A stretch of 64,000 bases of DNA from Acidobacteriota bacterium (GCA_003225315.1 QHZD01000017.1:124001-188000), one strand, 5' to 3'; positions 38,284-48,555 are shown, counted from the stretch's first letter. Program-made: numbers and translations. The notes: generated from the sequence alone by a model not told the origin.

Positions 38284-40986
38284 ATGAGCGAGCCGACAAC
38301 ACCGTTGATGCAGCAGTATCACGCCATTAAGGCGCGCTACCCGCATGCGCTGCTGCTTTTCCGCCTCGGCGATTTCTACGAACTTTTTTACGAAGATGCG
38401 ATGATTGCCTCGCGCGAACTGCAGATCACGCTCACCTCGCGTAACCGGGAAAAGGGCCAGCCCATCCCGATGTGTGGCGTTCCCTATCACGCCGCGGAAG
38501 GCTACGTCGCGCGCCTGATCCGCAGCGGCTTCAAAATCGCGATTTGCGATCAGATGGAGCAGCCCGGCCCGGGCAAAAAGCTGGTCCGCCGCGAAGTCGT
38601 GCGGGTGATCACGCCGGGCACCGCCACGGACGTGGCGCTTCTCGACGCGCGCGAGAATAATTTTCTCGCGTCGGTTGCAAGACATGCTTCTGGCTCACCC
38701 ATCGGCCTTGCGTTCGTTGATTTGTCCACCGGCGAATTTCAGGCCACGGAATTCTCCGGCGCGCGCGCAGACGACGACCTTCGCGACGAACTGCAGTTGC
38801 TGCGTCCCAGGGAGACACTGCTTCCGCGGCCACAACAGCTTTTCGAGACAGCGAAGACTTCTCTTCTCGAAGGCGTCGGCGGCGTGGAATCGCGCCTGGA
38901 AGACTGGATTTTTCAGCGGGACTACGCGGAGCGCATATTGCGCGAACAGTTTGGCGTTGCCGAACTCACAGGCTTTGGCCTCGACGATCACACGCAAGCG
39001 ATGGCTGCCGCCGGGGCTATCGTTCACTATCTCCGCGAAAACGCCGCGCGCGGGGATCGCTCTGGCGTCACGAATGAAGGCGCGGGCGCATCCGGCGTTG
39101 AAGCGTTGCAGCATCTAGACCGCGTCCGCTATTACGAGCAGCACGACGCTCTGGTGCTTGATCCCGTTTCCGTGCGCAACCTGGAGCTGCTTGCGCCCAT
39201 CTTCACCGAGGAAGTTACGCGAACAAGCGGTCCGACGACGCTTATCGCCGCGCTGGACGCCACTGTAACCGGCATGGGCGCGCGCCTGCTGCGCTCCTGG
39301 CTTCTCCGGCCGCTCATTGAGAGTGAGACCATTGAGGGCCGTCTTAATGCCGTCACACACCTCGTCCAACAAACCGTTATTCGCGGTGAAATTCGCAAGG
39401 AGCTCAAGGGCATCCTCGACCTCGAACGGCTCACCAGCCGCATCACGCTGGGGCTGGCGACGCCGCGCGAACTGGTTGCGCTGCGGAAGTCGCTCGCCCA
39501 GCTTCCTGTGCTGAAGAAGTTCCTCACGCCTCCTCCCGCTGGAGGCAGCGAACTGCTTCGTCAACTACACCAGGAAATCGACGAACTCGGCGACGTCCGC
39601 GAACGGCTCGAACGCGCGATTGCGGACGAGCCGCCGGCGCTGGCCACGGATCCAGGCATGATCCGCAGCAGTTACCACGCGGAACTCGATGAACTGCGTG
39701 AGCTGAGCCAGCACAGCAAACAAATCATCGCGGCGATGGAAGAGCGCGAACGCAAACGAACCAATATTGGCTCGCTGAAGATTCGCTTCAATCAAATCTT
39801 TGGCTACTACATTGAGATTTCGAAGCCGAATCTGCATCTGGCTCCCGCGGACTACGAGCGCAAACAAACGCTGGTGAATGCCGAGAGGTTTACTTCTTCC
39901 GAGCTGAAAGAATATGAGCGGAAGATCCTGGCGGCCGACGAACGCATCCTGGAGATCGAACGGCAACTTTTTATCGATGTGCGTGCTTCCGTGGCGAGCA
40001 AAGCGGTGCGTCTGCGGCGTACTGCCGCGGCCGTCGCGCAGATGGATGTTCTCACTGCGTTTGCGAAACTGGCTGCGGATAGGGGCTATTCGCGGCCCGA
40101 GTTCAACGCGACTGGCGAACTTCTCATCATCGGCGGGCGCCATCCGGTGATCGAAGAATTGCTGCGCCAAAAGGGCGAGCGCTTCGTTCCCAACGATCTT
40201 TGCTTCGAGCCTGGACGCCAGCAGCTTCTTCTCATTACCGGGCCCAACATGGGCGGCAAGTCCACGTATCTCCGGCAGTCCGCGCTCATCGTGCTGATGG
40301 CGCAGATGGGCTGCTTTGTTCCGGCGCGACAGGCGAAACTGCCCATTACCGACCGCATTTTCACGCGCATCGGCGCGAGCGACAATCTCGCGCGCGGGCG
40401 GTCCACCTTTCTTGTCGAAATGAGCGAAGTCGCCGCGATTCTGAATCATGCGACTCCGGCGAGTCTGGTGCTACTAGATGAAGTCGGGCGCGGCACGGCC
40501 ACGTTTGACGGGCTCTCCATCGCATGGGCAGTCGTCGAACATTTGCAAAAACACACACGCGCGCGGACCCTCTTCGCCACGCATTACCACGAACTGACGG
40601 AACTCGGCGACCTGCTCCCCGCGGTGAAAAACGTTCATGTCTCGGTAAAAGAAACGCCCAGCGAGATTATTTTTCTGCGGCGCGTCGAACCCGGCAGTGC
40701 GGACAAGAGTTATGGCATCGAAGTGGCGCGACTCGCGGGGCTTCCGCGCAGCGTGATCGAACGCGCCCGCGAAGTCTTGAAGAGACATGAACAGAGCGAG
40801 CACGAACTCAGCGAGACGCTTTCCCCCGGCGCGTCCGATACAGGGAACACCAACGGCAATCAGCATGTGCTTTTCACGGCTCTGGATCGCGAGGTTCTGG
40901 AAAAGCTGCGCGGCGCCGACCTCGATCAGTTGAAGCCGCTGGATGCGCTCAATCTCCTTGCGGAATTGAAGAAACAAATTTCTTAG
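38284..40986 (+). CDS. mutS: DNA mismatch repair protein MutS
   Basis: 900 residues. Mismatch-binding domain with the F-x-E motif (DFYELFYEDA, around residue 34), connector, lever and clamp domains, and ABC-type ATPase with Walker A GPNMGGKST near residue 653, the STFLVEMSEVA signature and Walker B LVLLDEVGRGTATFDG. A C-terminal tail (about 845-900) ends in LKPLDALNLLAELKKQI, the tetramerisation/MutL-clamp type. Recognises mispairs and recruits MutL, which is not in this window. Confidence 0.97.
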   Translation: MSEPTTPLMQQYHAIKARYPHALLLFRLGDFYELFYEDAMIASRELQITLTSRNREKGQPIPMCGVPYHAAEGYVARLIRSGFKIAICDQMEQPGPGKKLVRREVVRVITPGTATDVALLDARENNFLASVARHASGSPIGLAFVDLSTGEFQATEFSGARADDDLRDELQLLRPRETLLPRPQQLFETAKTSLLEGVGGVESRLEDWIFQRDYAERILREQFGVAELTGFGLDDHTQAMAAAGAIVHYLRENAARGDRSGVTNEGAGASGVEALQHLDRVRYYEQHDALVLDPVSVRNLELLAPIFTEEVTRTSGPTTLIAALDATVTGMGARLLRSWLLRPLIESETIEGRLNAVTHLVQQTVIRGEIRKELKGILDLERLTSRITLGLATPRELVALRKSLAQLPVLKKFLTPPPAGGSELLRQLHQEIDELGDVRERLERAIADEPPALATDPGMIRSSYHAELDELRELSQHSKQIIAAMEERERKRTNIGSLKIRFNQIFGYYIEISKPNLHLAPADYERKQTLVNAERFTSSELKEYERKILAADERILEIERQLFIDVRASVASKAVRLRRTAAAVAQMDVLTAFAKLAADRGYSRPEFNATGELLIIGGRHPVIEELLRQKGERFVPNDLCFEPGRQQLLLITGPNMGGKSTYLRQSALIVLMAQMGCFVPARQAKLPITDRIFTRIGASDNLARGRSTFLVEMSEVAAILNHATPASLVLLDEVGRGTATFDGLSIAWAVVEHLQKHTRARTLFATHYHELTELGDLLPAVKNVHVSVKETPSEIIFLRRVEPGSADKSYGIEVARLAGLPRSVIERAREVLKRHEQSEHELSETLSPGASDTGNTNGNQHVLFTALDREVLEKLRGADLDQLKPLDALNLLAELKKQIS

Positions 40987-41026
40987 CATGCAGCTTTTTC
41001 TCGAACTCCAATGTTAATGTAGGGGA

Positions 41027-41605
41027 ATGACTATAGTAAGAGCTGTCATACTCGTTCCTGCCTTTTTGATCGGAATGTTCGCACAAACGATTGCTGAGGC
41101 TCAGTCCCCTCTCAAGAAGCCCAAGGTCTACCCCCTCTGGGAGTTCGACGAGCAAGGCCACACTTGCCGCGCGAAGGGTCGGCTACAAGACCGCGATTAT
41201 TGTGCATCCCATTTGATGGATCGCATTGTTGCGGACGGAAAAGACGCAATCCCAGTGCTGATCTCGCAACTCCGCGATACTCGCCCCACCACGGAGCCGA
41301 TCTACGACTATTGGTCTTTGACGACTGCCGGTGATGTCGCCTATTTCGCCTTAGACGACCTTTTTACCGACTCGGATTGGAAGACCTTCAACATGCCAGG
41401 GCTGGAGTCGCTGAAGGAACCCTGTAATAGCTACGCGGAAGATTGCTGGCTGAGATTTCTGAAAAAACACGGAAGAAAGTTCGTTCAGGACCAGTGGCTG
41501 GCAGCGTGGAAGAAGAACAAGGACCGCATCTACTGGGACGATAAAGCGCGTTGCTTTCGCTTGTCCTCTCGAGCGAAAGCTAAAATGCTTCCTCACAACC
41601 AGTGA
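41027..41605 (+). CDS. Secreted protein of unknown function
   Basis: 192 residues with an N-terminal signal peptide (VRAVILVPAFLIGMFAQTIAEAQ). The mature part has four cysteines (HTCRAKG, RDYCASH, KEPCNS, EDCWLR), likely two disulfides. The pattern DGKDAIPVLISQLRDTRPT with VAYFALDDLFTDSDW resembles exported HEAT-like helical proteins of Acidobacteria. No catalytic motif seen. Its TGA overlaps the GTG that opens the anmK frame. Function unknown. Confidence 0.65.
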   Translation: MTIVRAVILVPAFLIGMFAQTIAEAQSPLKKPKVYPLWEFDEQGHTCRAKGRLQDRDYCASHLMDRIVADGKDAIPVLISQLRDTRPTTEPIYDYWSLTTAGDVAYFALDDLFTDSDWKTFNMPGLESLKEPCNSYAEDCWLRFLKKHGRKFVQDQWLAAWKKNKDRIYWDDKARCFRLSSRAKAKMLPHNQ

Positions 41606-42783
41606 AAGGCACATCCATGCTCGTCCTCGGCATGATGTCCGGCACGTCTGCCGACGGTATTGACGTTGCACTGGCGCGGATTTCCGGCGCGCCGCCAAAT
41701 CTGAGCGCTAAGCTGCTCGGCCACACATCGGTCAAATTTCCTGACGGGATTCGCAAGGAGATTCTTCGCGTCGCGGAGCAGCAACCGATCAGCGCAGGCG
41801 CGCTTAGCCAGTTGAATTTTCGTCTGGGAGGGCTTTTTGCCCACGCGGCTCTCGCGGCCTGCCGCAAATTTCGCGTTTCGCCGAAACGCATCTCGTTAAT
41901 CGGAAGCCACGGCCAGACCATTTTCCATCAAGGACGCCCGGTTCCCTACTTTGGGGCGCCAACTGCATCCACTCTGCAGATTGGAGAGCCGTCCGTGATC
42001 GCCGGGCGCACGGGCATTACGACGGTTGGAGATTTTCGCACCGCTGACATGGCTCTTGGCGGACAAGGCGCGCCTCTCGTCCCCTACGTCGATTATCTTC
42101 TCTACCGCCACGCGAGACTGGGCCGTGTTTCGCTGAATCTCGGCGGCATTGCCAACATCACCGTTCTTCCACGCGCCGCCAAGCCGGATCAAGTTTTCGC
42201 TTTCGACACGGGACCGGCCAACATGCTCATTGACGCCTTGGTCGGGCATTTCACGCGCGGCCGCCAGCGCTTTGACAAGAACGCGCAACTCGCCGCGGAA
42301 GGCCGCAGCAACCCCGCGCTACTCGACGAACTCTTGCGCGATCCTTATCTGAGGCTTGCGCCCCCCAAATCCACTGGGCGCGAATATTACGGTAACGCTT
42401 ATCTGAAGAGAATCCTCGCGCTTGGCCGGCGTCATGGCGGCAAACCCAACGACCTCATTCGTGCCGCGACCATTTTTACGGCGCTCTCAGTCGTTGATGC
42501 TTTAAATCGTTTCGTTCTGCGCAAGACGAAGATCGACCAACTGATTGTTTCCGGCGGTGGCGCGCACAATCCGCTGATCCTTGCCCAACTTTCCGCTGCG
42601 CTTCCCGGGATCGAAGTCCTGCCCTCTTCCCGGCTGGGCGTTCCCGAAGATGCCAAGGAAGCTTTCGCATTTGCGCTTCTGGCCTACGAAACGTTTCACC
42701 AGCGGCCATCGAACGTGCCCTCCGCAACCGGCGCGCGCGGTCCCGCGATTCTCGGTAAAATCTCTTATGCCCCGCCGTGCTAA
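41602..42783 (+). CDS. anmK: Anhydro-N-acetylmuramic acid kinase
   Basis: Phosphorylates and opens 1,6-anhydro-MurNAc during recycling of cell-wall muropeptides. 393 residues. ATP and sugar motifs are intact: MMSGTSADGIDVALARI at the start, GSHGQTIFHQG, NLGGIANITVLP, FDTGPANMLIDAL with the catalytic Asp, and SGGGAHNPLIL. The start may be the GTG at 41602 overlapping the previous stop or the ATG at 41617 just before the conserved core. Recycling partner genes such as murQ are not in the window. Confidence 0.94.
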   Translation: MKGTSMLVLGMMSGTSADGIDVALARISGAPPNLSAKLLGHTSVKFPDGIRKEILRVAEQQPISAGALSQLNFRLGGLFAHAALAACRKFRVSPKRISLIGSHGQTIFHQGRPVPYFGAPTASTLQIGEPSVIAGRTGITTVGDFRTADMALGGQGAPLVPYVDYLLYRHARLGRVSLNLGGIANITVLPRAAKPDQVFAFDTGPANMLIDALVGHFTRGRQRFDKNAQLAAEGRSNPALLDELLRDPYLRLAPPKSTGREYYGNAYLKRILALGRRHGGKPNDLIRAATIFTALSVVDALNRFVLRKTKIDQLIVSGGGAHNPLILAQLSAALPGIEVLPSSRLGVPEDAKEAFAFALLAYETFHQRPSNVPSATGARGPAILGKISYAPPC

Positions 42784-42954
42784 CGTCCATTATTCAAGAC
42801 GAAATCTGTTCGTTACTTCGTTACTTCCTTACCTCATTGCTTCGCTTTGTGTTGTTTCCTGTTCGCATTCCTCTCACGGCGATTCTTCCTCGCTCACTTT
42901 TCTCAGGAACTAAATTAGCGAACGTCGTCTTGCGTCGCATGCGCAAATTAGATC

Positions 42955-43590
42955 CTATTCCAACGCCTTGGCAATCTCCATCACCGGAATGGCACCTTCG
43001 CGGCCGATTCGCCAAGTGTCGCCGTTCAGTTCCACGATGGTCGATGGCAGGGTGCCGCCGGTTTCACCGGTGTCCAGTACGAGCGGCACACGGGGCCCAA
43101 GCTGTTTCATCACCTGCTCCGCATTCGAGCATGACGGAAAGCCGGAAATGTTCGCGCTCGTTCCAGTGACCGGGCCATCGAATTCGTCGATCAAGCGCCG
43201 CACCACCGTGCTATTGGGCCAGCGCAACGCGATGCGGCCCGTGCCCGCAGTCACTTTGAGCGGGATGCGCTGCGCGGCGTTCACTACCAGCGTCAAGCCG
43301 CCTGGCCAGAACGCCTGCGCGAGCCGCAAAAACTTACGCGGTGCCTCGCGCGCGAGCAGAACGGCTTGCTCAATCGAGTTCACGAGGATCGGCAGCGCCC
43401 GCGTCTCCGGCCGTCCCTTCACGCGATAAATCTCATCGACCGCAGCCAGATTGAAGGGATCGGCCGCCAGCCCGTAAAACGTATCCGTGGGAATGGCAAT
43501 GACACTTCCGCGGGTAATAAAATCTGCCGCATAACGCAGCAGGTCCGGTTCTGGAGATTGTGCATTGACGCGCAGCAGTTCAGCTGGCAA
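42955..43590 (-). CDS. ywlC: L-threonylcarbamoyladenylate synthase (Sua5/YrdC/YwlC)
   Basis: First enzyme of tRNA t6A modification: makes threonylcarbamoyl-AMP from Thr, bicarbonate and ATP. 211 residues, a YrdC domain without the Sua5 C-terminal domain. Motifs: GSVIAIPTDTFYGLAADPF, IYRVKGRPETRALPILV (the K-x-R nucleotide site), FWPGGLTLVV and GPVTGTSANISG. Convergent with anmK, with a 170-base gap containing GTTACTTC-type phased repeats. Confidence 0.94.
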   Translation of the reverse strand: MPAELLRVNAQSPEPDLLRYAADFITRGSVIAIPTDTFYGLAADPFNLAAVDEIYRVKGRPETRALPILVNSIEQAVLLAREAPRKFLRLAQAFWPGGLTLVVNAAQRIPLKVTAGTGRIALRWPNSTVVRRLIDEFDGPVTGTSANISGFPSCSNAEQVMKQLGPRVPLVLDTGETGGTLPSTIVELNGDTWRIGREGAIPVMEIAKALE

Positions 43591-43792
43591 TTTTTTGGCC
43601 TTTGGCGAAGTCGTGACGCCACCGTGCAGCTCCCCGCCGGTGCTGCCCTTATTTGGGCGACGCTACCATACCCCCTCCACACGCGCAATAAGAGCTTATG
43701 CTGAGCCAGTTTCCACGTGACATCTCTGAGGCAGACGCGGTGGGAATCGGGAATTGGCTTCCCACGCCGAAAATTTGCTACGCTCCACGGTA

Positions 43793-44767
43793 ATGGCTGC
43801 GCCAGACAAAGTCGCACGAAGCCCTCGCCCCACCAGTGAGCCCGCGCTCTTGACCAGCCGTGACAATCGCTGGCTGAAGGAGTTCCGCATGGCTCTCCGC
43901 GGCGGGCTCCCCACGGAAAACGGCTTCGTCGGTGTTGAGGGCGTGCGCCTGGTCGAAGAAGCTCTCCGTTCCGGCTGCCGCATTCAGGCGGTGCTCTTCA
44001 GCGAATCCGGCGAACGCCATCACGAACGCCTCTCCTCCTTTATCAACAGGCCGGAAATGGCTTTTCCTGTCCTCCGCACCACGGATCGCCTGTTCGAAGG
44101 CCTCGCTGACACGGAGCACCCGCAAGGAGTCGCCGCGCTGGTGCATCCGCGGGAAACCTCGTTCGACGACCTTGTGCGCGCTCCCAGTTCAGCCTGTGCT
44201 CCGCTACTTGTCGTCCTGGCCGGGGTCCAGGATCCCGGAAACGTGGGAACGATTCTGCGCACCGCTGCGGCCTTTGGAGCAACGGGAGCCGCCACGGCCG
44301 CTTCCGGCATCAGCGGTACCGCAAACCCTTTCTCGCCGAAAGCTCTGCGGGCCTCCGCCGGTGCGGCTCTGCATCTTCCGATTCTCGCTGGCATATCGCT
44401 TCCGATTTTGCTCGCGCAGCTTAAGGTCGCGGGCGTTCGCACGCTTGCGTCCAGCGTTCATGAGCCGCGCAACGGTGAGCAGCCGCTGCTCGCTCCGTGG
44501 GAAGTGGATTGGTGCCAGCCCGTGGCGCTTCTCGTCGGCAACGAGGGCGCCGGCCTTCCCGAGGAAGTCGAGCGCGGCGCCGATGCACGCATTCGCATTC
44601 CCATGGCGGGAGGCGTCGAATCACTGAACGCCGCCGCTGCCGCTGCCGTCGTTTTTTACGAAGCCGCGCGACAAAGAAACTCCGCGCCTGCGTCGGGCAT
44701 CCAACCGTCTGCGCCGTCGCAGTCATCGAAAATGTCGGCCACTCTGCGGCCGCCAGAAAAACCGTGA
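43793..44767 (+). CDS. TrmH/SpoU-family rRNA 2'-O-methyltransferase
   Basis: 324 residues from the ATG at 43793 (a TTG at 43754 would add 13). An N-terminal substrate-binding domain (SRDNRWLKEFRMALR to EGLADTEHPQGVAALV) precedes a SPOUT knot domain: VVLAGVQDPGNVGTILRTAA (motif 1), LLVGNEGAGLPEEV (motif 2), IRIPMAGGVESLNAAAAAAV (motif 3). Methylates a ribose in 23S rRNA or tRNA; RlmB-like, but the target is not provable. Its stop overlaps the GTG start of rarA. Confidence 0.92.
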   Translation: MAAPDKVARSPRPTSEPALLTSRDNRWLKEFRMALRGGLPTENGFVGVEGVRLVEEALRSGCRIQAVLFSESGERHHERLSSFINRPEMAFPVLRTTDRLFEGLADTEHPQGVAALVHPRETSFDDLVRAPSSACAPLLVVLAGVQDPGNVGTILRTAAAFGATGAATAASGISGTANPFSPKALRASAGAALHLPILAGISLPILLAQLKVAGVRTLASSVHEPRNGEQPLLAPWEVDWCQPVALLVGNEGAGLPEEVERGADARIRIPMAGGVESLNAAAAAAVVFYEAARQRNSAPASGIQPSAPSQSSKMSATLRPPEKP

Positions 44768-46116
44768 GCCTCTTCTCCAAACTCCCGCTATCCGCGGAGC
44801 CCGACGTGCCCGCCGCAAACCAGCCACTCGCCGAGCGCATGCGCCCGCGCACCCTCGACGAATTCATCGGCCAGGAAAAACTGCTCGGCCCGGGCAAGCC
44901 TCTCCGCGTTCAAATCGAAAGCGACAATCTTGGCTCTATGCTCTTTTGGGGCCCTCCTGGTTGCGGAAAAACCACGTTGGCGCGCCTCATCGCGCGGTTG
45001 ACGCGTTCCGAATTCGTTTCCTTCAGCGCCGTTCTCGCGGGCATCAAGGAAATCAAGGAAGTGATGTCTGTGGCCGAACACAAATCCCGCTCCGGCCACC
45101 GCACCATCGTTTTCGTCGACGAGGTTCATCGCTTCAACAAAGCGCAGCAGGACGCCTTTCTCCCGCACGTCGAAGCCGGCCACATCATCTTCATCGGCGC
45201 GACCACCGAGAATCCTTCCTTCGAGGTCATTTCCCCGCTGCTCTCGCGCACCAACGTCTACGTTCTCGAGCCGCTCGCGACGCCGCAAATTGTCGAGCTT
45301 CTCCGCCGCGCCCTCAGGGACAAAGAGCACGGCTTGGGAAACGAAGCCGCGGAAGCGTCTGACGACATCCTCTTTCGCATCGCCTCGTTTGCCAATGGCG
45401 ATGCCCGCGCCGGCTACAACACGCTCGAGCTTGCCGTCCGCGGCGCGCAGCCCAATGAAAAAGGCGCGCGCGTCATCACCGCGGAGCTACTCGAAGACGT
45501 GCTGCAACGGAAACTTCTTCGCTACGACAAATCCGGCGAAGAGCACTACAACCTCATCTCTGCGCTCCACAAATCCGTGCGCAATTCCGATCCCGACGCC
45601 GCTCTCTACTGGCTCGCGCGCATGCTCGAATCCGGCGAAGATCCCCTCTATCTCGCGCGCCGCATGGTGCGTATGGCCAGCGAAGACATCGGCCTCGCCG
45701 AGCCTGGCGCTCTCGCCATCACTCTTGCGGCGAAAGACGCTTTCGATTTTCTCGGCGCGCCCGAAGGCCATCTCGCGCTCGCGCAAGCCGCCGTCTATCT
45801 ATCGCTCGCGCCAAAATCCAACGCCGTTTACACGGCCTACGGAGGAGTCATTGAGGACGTCCACAAGACCGAAGCCGAACCCGTGCCTCTCCACATCCGC
45901 AACGCCGTCACCGGCCTGATGAAAAACATCGGCTACGGCAAAGGCTACAAATACGCCCACAATTTCGATGATAAAGTCACGGACATGACCTGCCTCCCCG
46001 ACAATCTCGCTGGCCGCACCTACTACCAGCCCACCGACCAGGGCTTCGAGCAGCGCCTCCGCGCCCGCCTCGACGAAATTCGCAAGATAAAATCAAAGCC
46101 AGCGCACGAGACCTAA
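44764..46116 (+). CDS. rarA: Replication-associated recombination protein RarA/MgsA
   Basis: 450 residues from the GTG at 44764, which overlaps the preceding TGA (GTGA). The open frame extends 89 codons upstream but that stretch is an Arg-rich shadow of the methyltransferase gene. AAA+ ATPase: Walker [15 protein letters not shown] near residue 62, Walker [16 protein letters not shown], sensor 1 [12 protein letters not shown], then the tetramerisation domain ([33 protein letters not shown]). Acts at stalled replication forks. Confidence 0.95.
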   Translation: MSLFSKLPLSAEPDVPAANQPLAERMRPRTLDEFIGQEKLLGPGKPLRVQIESDNLGSMLFWGPPGCGKTTLARLIARLTRSEFVSFSAVLAGIKEIKEVMSVAEHKSRSGHRTIVFVDEVHRFNKAQQDAFLPHVEAGHIIFIGATTENPSFEVISPLLSRTNVYVLEPLATPQIVELLRRALRDKEHGLGNEAAEASDDILFRIASFANGDARAGYNTLELAVRGAQPNEKGARVITAELLEDVLQRKLLRYDKSGEEHYNLISALHKSVRNSDPDAALYWLARMLESGEDPLYLARRMVRMASEDIGLAEPGALAITLAAKDAFDFLGAPEGHLALAQAAVYLSLAPKSNAVYTAYGGVIEDVHKTEAEPVPLHIRNAVTGLMKNIGYGKGYKYAHNFDDKVTDMTCLPDNLAGRTYYQPTDQGFEQRLRARLDEIRKIKSKPAHET

Positions 46117-46125
46117 GGTGACCCG

Positions 46126-47037
46126 ATGAAGCGTTCCGCTCTCCTCCTCGCCGCTCTTCTCTGCTGCTCCGTGGCAGCCGACAGCGATGCGCCCAAGCGC
46201 CCCCGCATTCTGGGCATCGAGGGAGTCACGATTTATGTGAGCAGTGTCGATGAGGCCCGCGCCTTCTACAATACGGTCTTCGACCAGATTCCCAAGAATT
46301 GCCCTAAGTGTAAGCAGCCTCTAAACCTCAACATCTCGCCAAACAAATTCCAATCCATTCTCCTGGCTCCTTCGCATCCGCCCACTCCGTCAAACCGAAT
46401 AGCGGAAATTACGTTCTGCACAGACAACGTGGCGGCGCTGCGCAGTTATTTTGTGGCGAACAAAATCGACGTTGGCAGCCTAGGCGGACCGGGGGTCAAG
46501 TACCTTTCCGTGACCGATCCGGAAGGTCACAAGATCAGCTTCCTCGAGACCGACGGGGTGCTTAAGGATCCCAGGCTCCAAGCTATACAGTCCCGCGGCG
46601 GCTATGAACGTGAAATCATCCATGCTGGCTTTATTGTTCACGACCGTACCGACATCGAGCACTTTTACAAAGGCATTCTCGGCTTCCGCCCCTACTGGCA
46701 TGGCGGCATGAAGGACGATCAAACCGACTGGGTCTCCATGCAAGTACCTGAAGGAGTGGATTGGCTCGAATTCATGGTAAATGTCGCTCCGGACGCGGAT
46801 CAGCGACTTCGTGGAATCATGAATCACATTGCTATCGGCACAACGGACATTCATGCGATGCAGAAGAAACTAACGGACAACGGCGTTAAGCTGACCGAGC
46901 AACCCAAGATCGGCCGCGACGGCAAGTGGCAGCTCAATCTCTACGATCCCGACGACACCCGCGTCGAGTTCATGGAATTCACGCCCACACAAAAACCTTG
47001 TTGCTCGGAATATACTGGTCCGCATCCGAAACCATGA
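46126..47037 (+). CDS. Secreted tandem VOC-domain protein
   Basis: 303 residues. Signal peptide (SALLLAALLCCSVAADS). Two vicinal-oxygen-chelate domains: about 28-145 (GIEGVTIYVSSVDEARAFYN, VTDPEGHKISFLET) and 160-290 (IIHAGFIVHDRTDIEHFYKG, ILGFRPYWH, MNHIAIGTTDIHAMQKKL, LYDPDDTRVEFMEF). His and Glu metal-ligand positions are retained in the second domain. VOC proteins exported from the cytoplasm are less usual; the substrate is unknown. Its stop overlaps the ATG of the next gene, so the two secreted products are co-expressed. Confidence 0.8.
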   Translation: MKRSALLLAALLCCSVAADSDAPKRPRILGIEGVTIYVSSVDEARAFYNTVFDQIPKNCPKCKQPLNLNISPNKFQSILLAPSHPPTPSNRIAEITFCTDNVAALRSYFVANKIDVGSLGGPGVKYLSVTDPEGHKISFLETDGVLKDPRLQAIQSRGGYEREIIHAGFIVHDRTDIEHFYKGILGFRPYWHGGMKDDQTDWVSMQVPEGVDWLEFMVNVAPDADQRLRGIMNHIAIGTTDIHAMQKKLTDNGVKLTEQPKIGRDGKWQLNLYDPDDTRVEFMEFTPTQKPCCSEYTGPHPKP

Positions 47038-48188
47038 CTTGCCCCAGCGCTCGCAGCCGCTTCCGGTGGCTTCGCCAATGCTGTTCACTGTTCTGTCTCG
47101 TCGCCGGCTGCTGCTCTCTGCCTGCAGCCCGCGCCCAAAACCTCGACAAGCCGCTCCAATCCATCGACGAAGACATCACTGCCTTCGCCTACGCTCCTGA
47201 CGGCCGCATCGTTTATTCCGTCTATCGCCGGGTGAAAACAAAAGTTTACGACGCGCTCGAGCACGACGATATCTGGATCCAGGACGCAGGTGGCAAACGC
47301 CGTCGTCTCCTTGAAGGACAAAAATACGCGCGCGGCTCGCAGGTTTTCAGCTATCTCGTCGACGGGTTCCGCTGGTCGCCCAACGGGCATTTCCTCCTCG
47401 CGGAGCTCCTCACCACCACGGTCCTCGATGACAGCGGCAAGACGGAAGACTCTTTCCAGACCATGGTCTACGATGATTCCGGCAGGGAAATCCACATCAA
47501 CAAAGGCGAGAACGTCATCCTGGACGCCGCCGATCCTTTTTTTCTTCCCGACAACGCCACCATCGCCGCTCTCTCCGAATCCGTGAAGCCCCGCCAGCTT
47601 TTCTCCTTGAAGTCCACGCGCATTGATATCGGCCCCGTCAAATCTCCTCACGACGGCCGCACTTTCCGCGACGTTTCGCCCATTCCAGGAACGGTTTCCA
47701 TTGCCGCTATTGAACAAGATCGCGCCATGAACGGCCCGCCCCGCCTCCAGCGCCTCGATCTTTTCACCGATAACGACAAAGAGCTGGCCACGCTCGAGAA
47801 CTACGAAGGCGGCCTCAGCGTATCTCCCAGCGGGAAAAAAGTTGCCTATTTCATCGACAAGGAAGTTCTCGAAGTTCGCGATCTCACTGCGCCCAATCGC
47901 GCTGCCCGTCTTCGTATTGGCTTCGGCGTTTTTCGCTGGGCGCCTGACGATTCACGAATCATCCTGAAGCGTGCTGCCGAGAAAAAATCGGGCGATCTCG
48001 TGTGGATCGACCTTGCCCCGCTTGCGCCGATTCCCGCCAATCACGAAATTCCTGTCGCGCAGCCCACGCCCATTCCCATCCTTCACGGCCTCAGCTTTCG
48101 CGATTTCGCCATCTCCCCCGACGGCCGCTCCATCGCCGTCATCATCCCCGGTAAGCGCAACCTCCTCGTCTTTCCACTTCCGCGCTAA
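47034..48188 (+). CDS. Secreted beta-propeller (TolB/WD40-like) protein
   Basis: 384 residues from the ATG at 47034, overlapping the upstream stop (ATGA). The longer frame is a shadow. Signal peptide with several cysteines (CCSLFCLVAGCCSLPAARAQ). The rest shows repeated propeller blades: ITAFAYAPDGRIVYSVYRR, GFRWSPNGHFLLAEL, GLSVSPSGKKVAYFID, VFRWAPDDSRIILKR and FAISPDGRSIAVIIPG. No peptidase or hydrolase domain follows. Likely a binding or scaffold protein working with the co-transcribed VOC protein. Role unknown. Confidence 0.78.
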   Translation: MTCPSARSRFRWLRQCCSLFCLVAGCCSLPAARAQNLDKPLQSIDEDITAFAYAPDGRIVYSVYRRVKTKVYDALEHDDIWIQDAGGKRRRLLEGQKYARGSQVFSYLVDGFRWSPNGHFLLAELLTTTVLDDSGKTEDSFQTMVYDDSGREIHINKGENVILDAADPFFLPDNATIAALSESVKPRQLFSLKSTRIDIGPVKSPHDGRTFRDVSPIPGTVSIAAIEQDRAMNGPPRLQRLDLFTDNDKELATLENYEGGLSVSPSGKKVAYFIDKEVLEVRDLTAPNRAARLRIGFGVFRWAPDDSRIILKRAAEKKSGDLVWIDLAPLAPIPANHEIPVAQPTPIPILHGLSFRDFAISPDGRSIAVIIPGKRNLLVFPLPR

Positions 48189-48204
48189 CCTCGGATCTCG
48201 GTCG

Positions 48205-48555
48205 TCAATTATGTGGAGTTCGGGGCCGCCCCGCCATCCAACGGGCGAGTAGCACTATGCCGACCCCAGAACCTACTGTAATGAAAACACCCAAAGGTGT
48301 TGGGTGAACGACTCCGTTAACGCCGGTATTTATCATGAGCCATATAAGCCCGATCACAATTAGGCCAGCCTTGTTCTCTTGAAAGAAAACTAGGGTAAGC
48401 ACCGCGACAAGAGCCAAAAATAGGCTCCCCCGCCCATATTGCCCTCTCCAGAAAAGAACAACTCCCATAATGAACAGTACCGAGGTGACGATTCCGAGCA
48501 CCACGAGCATCGCAGTGAAAAATGAGTCCCGAAAAGGTGGCTTTTTGTCGACCAT
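48205..48555 (-). CDS. Small integral membrane protein
   Basis: 116 residues from the ATG at 48555 (the longer frame reaches 48609 and would overlap the upstream CoA-binding gene). Four hydrophobic helices: FFTAMLVVLGIVTSVLFIMG, GSLFLALVAVLTLVFF, GLIVIGLIWLMINTGV and GVFITVGSGVGIVLLA. Positively charged ends. No family recognised. Lower GC than neighbours. Confidence 0.6.
   Translation of the reverse strand: MVDKKPPFRDSFFTAMLVVLGIVTSVLFIMGVVLFWRGQYGRGSLFLALVAVLTLVFFQENKAGLIVIGLIWLMINTGVNGVVHPTPLGVFITVGSGVGIVLLARWMAGRPRTPHN

Noticed and set aside
44497-44763. N-terminal extension of RarA
   Set aside because: The Arg-rich sequence is a frame shadow of the overlapping methyltransferase gene; the GTG at 44764 gives the normal family start.
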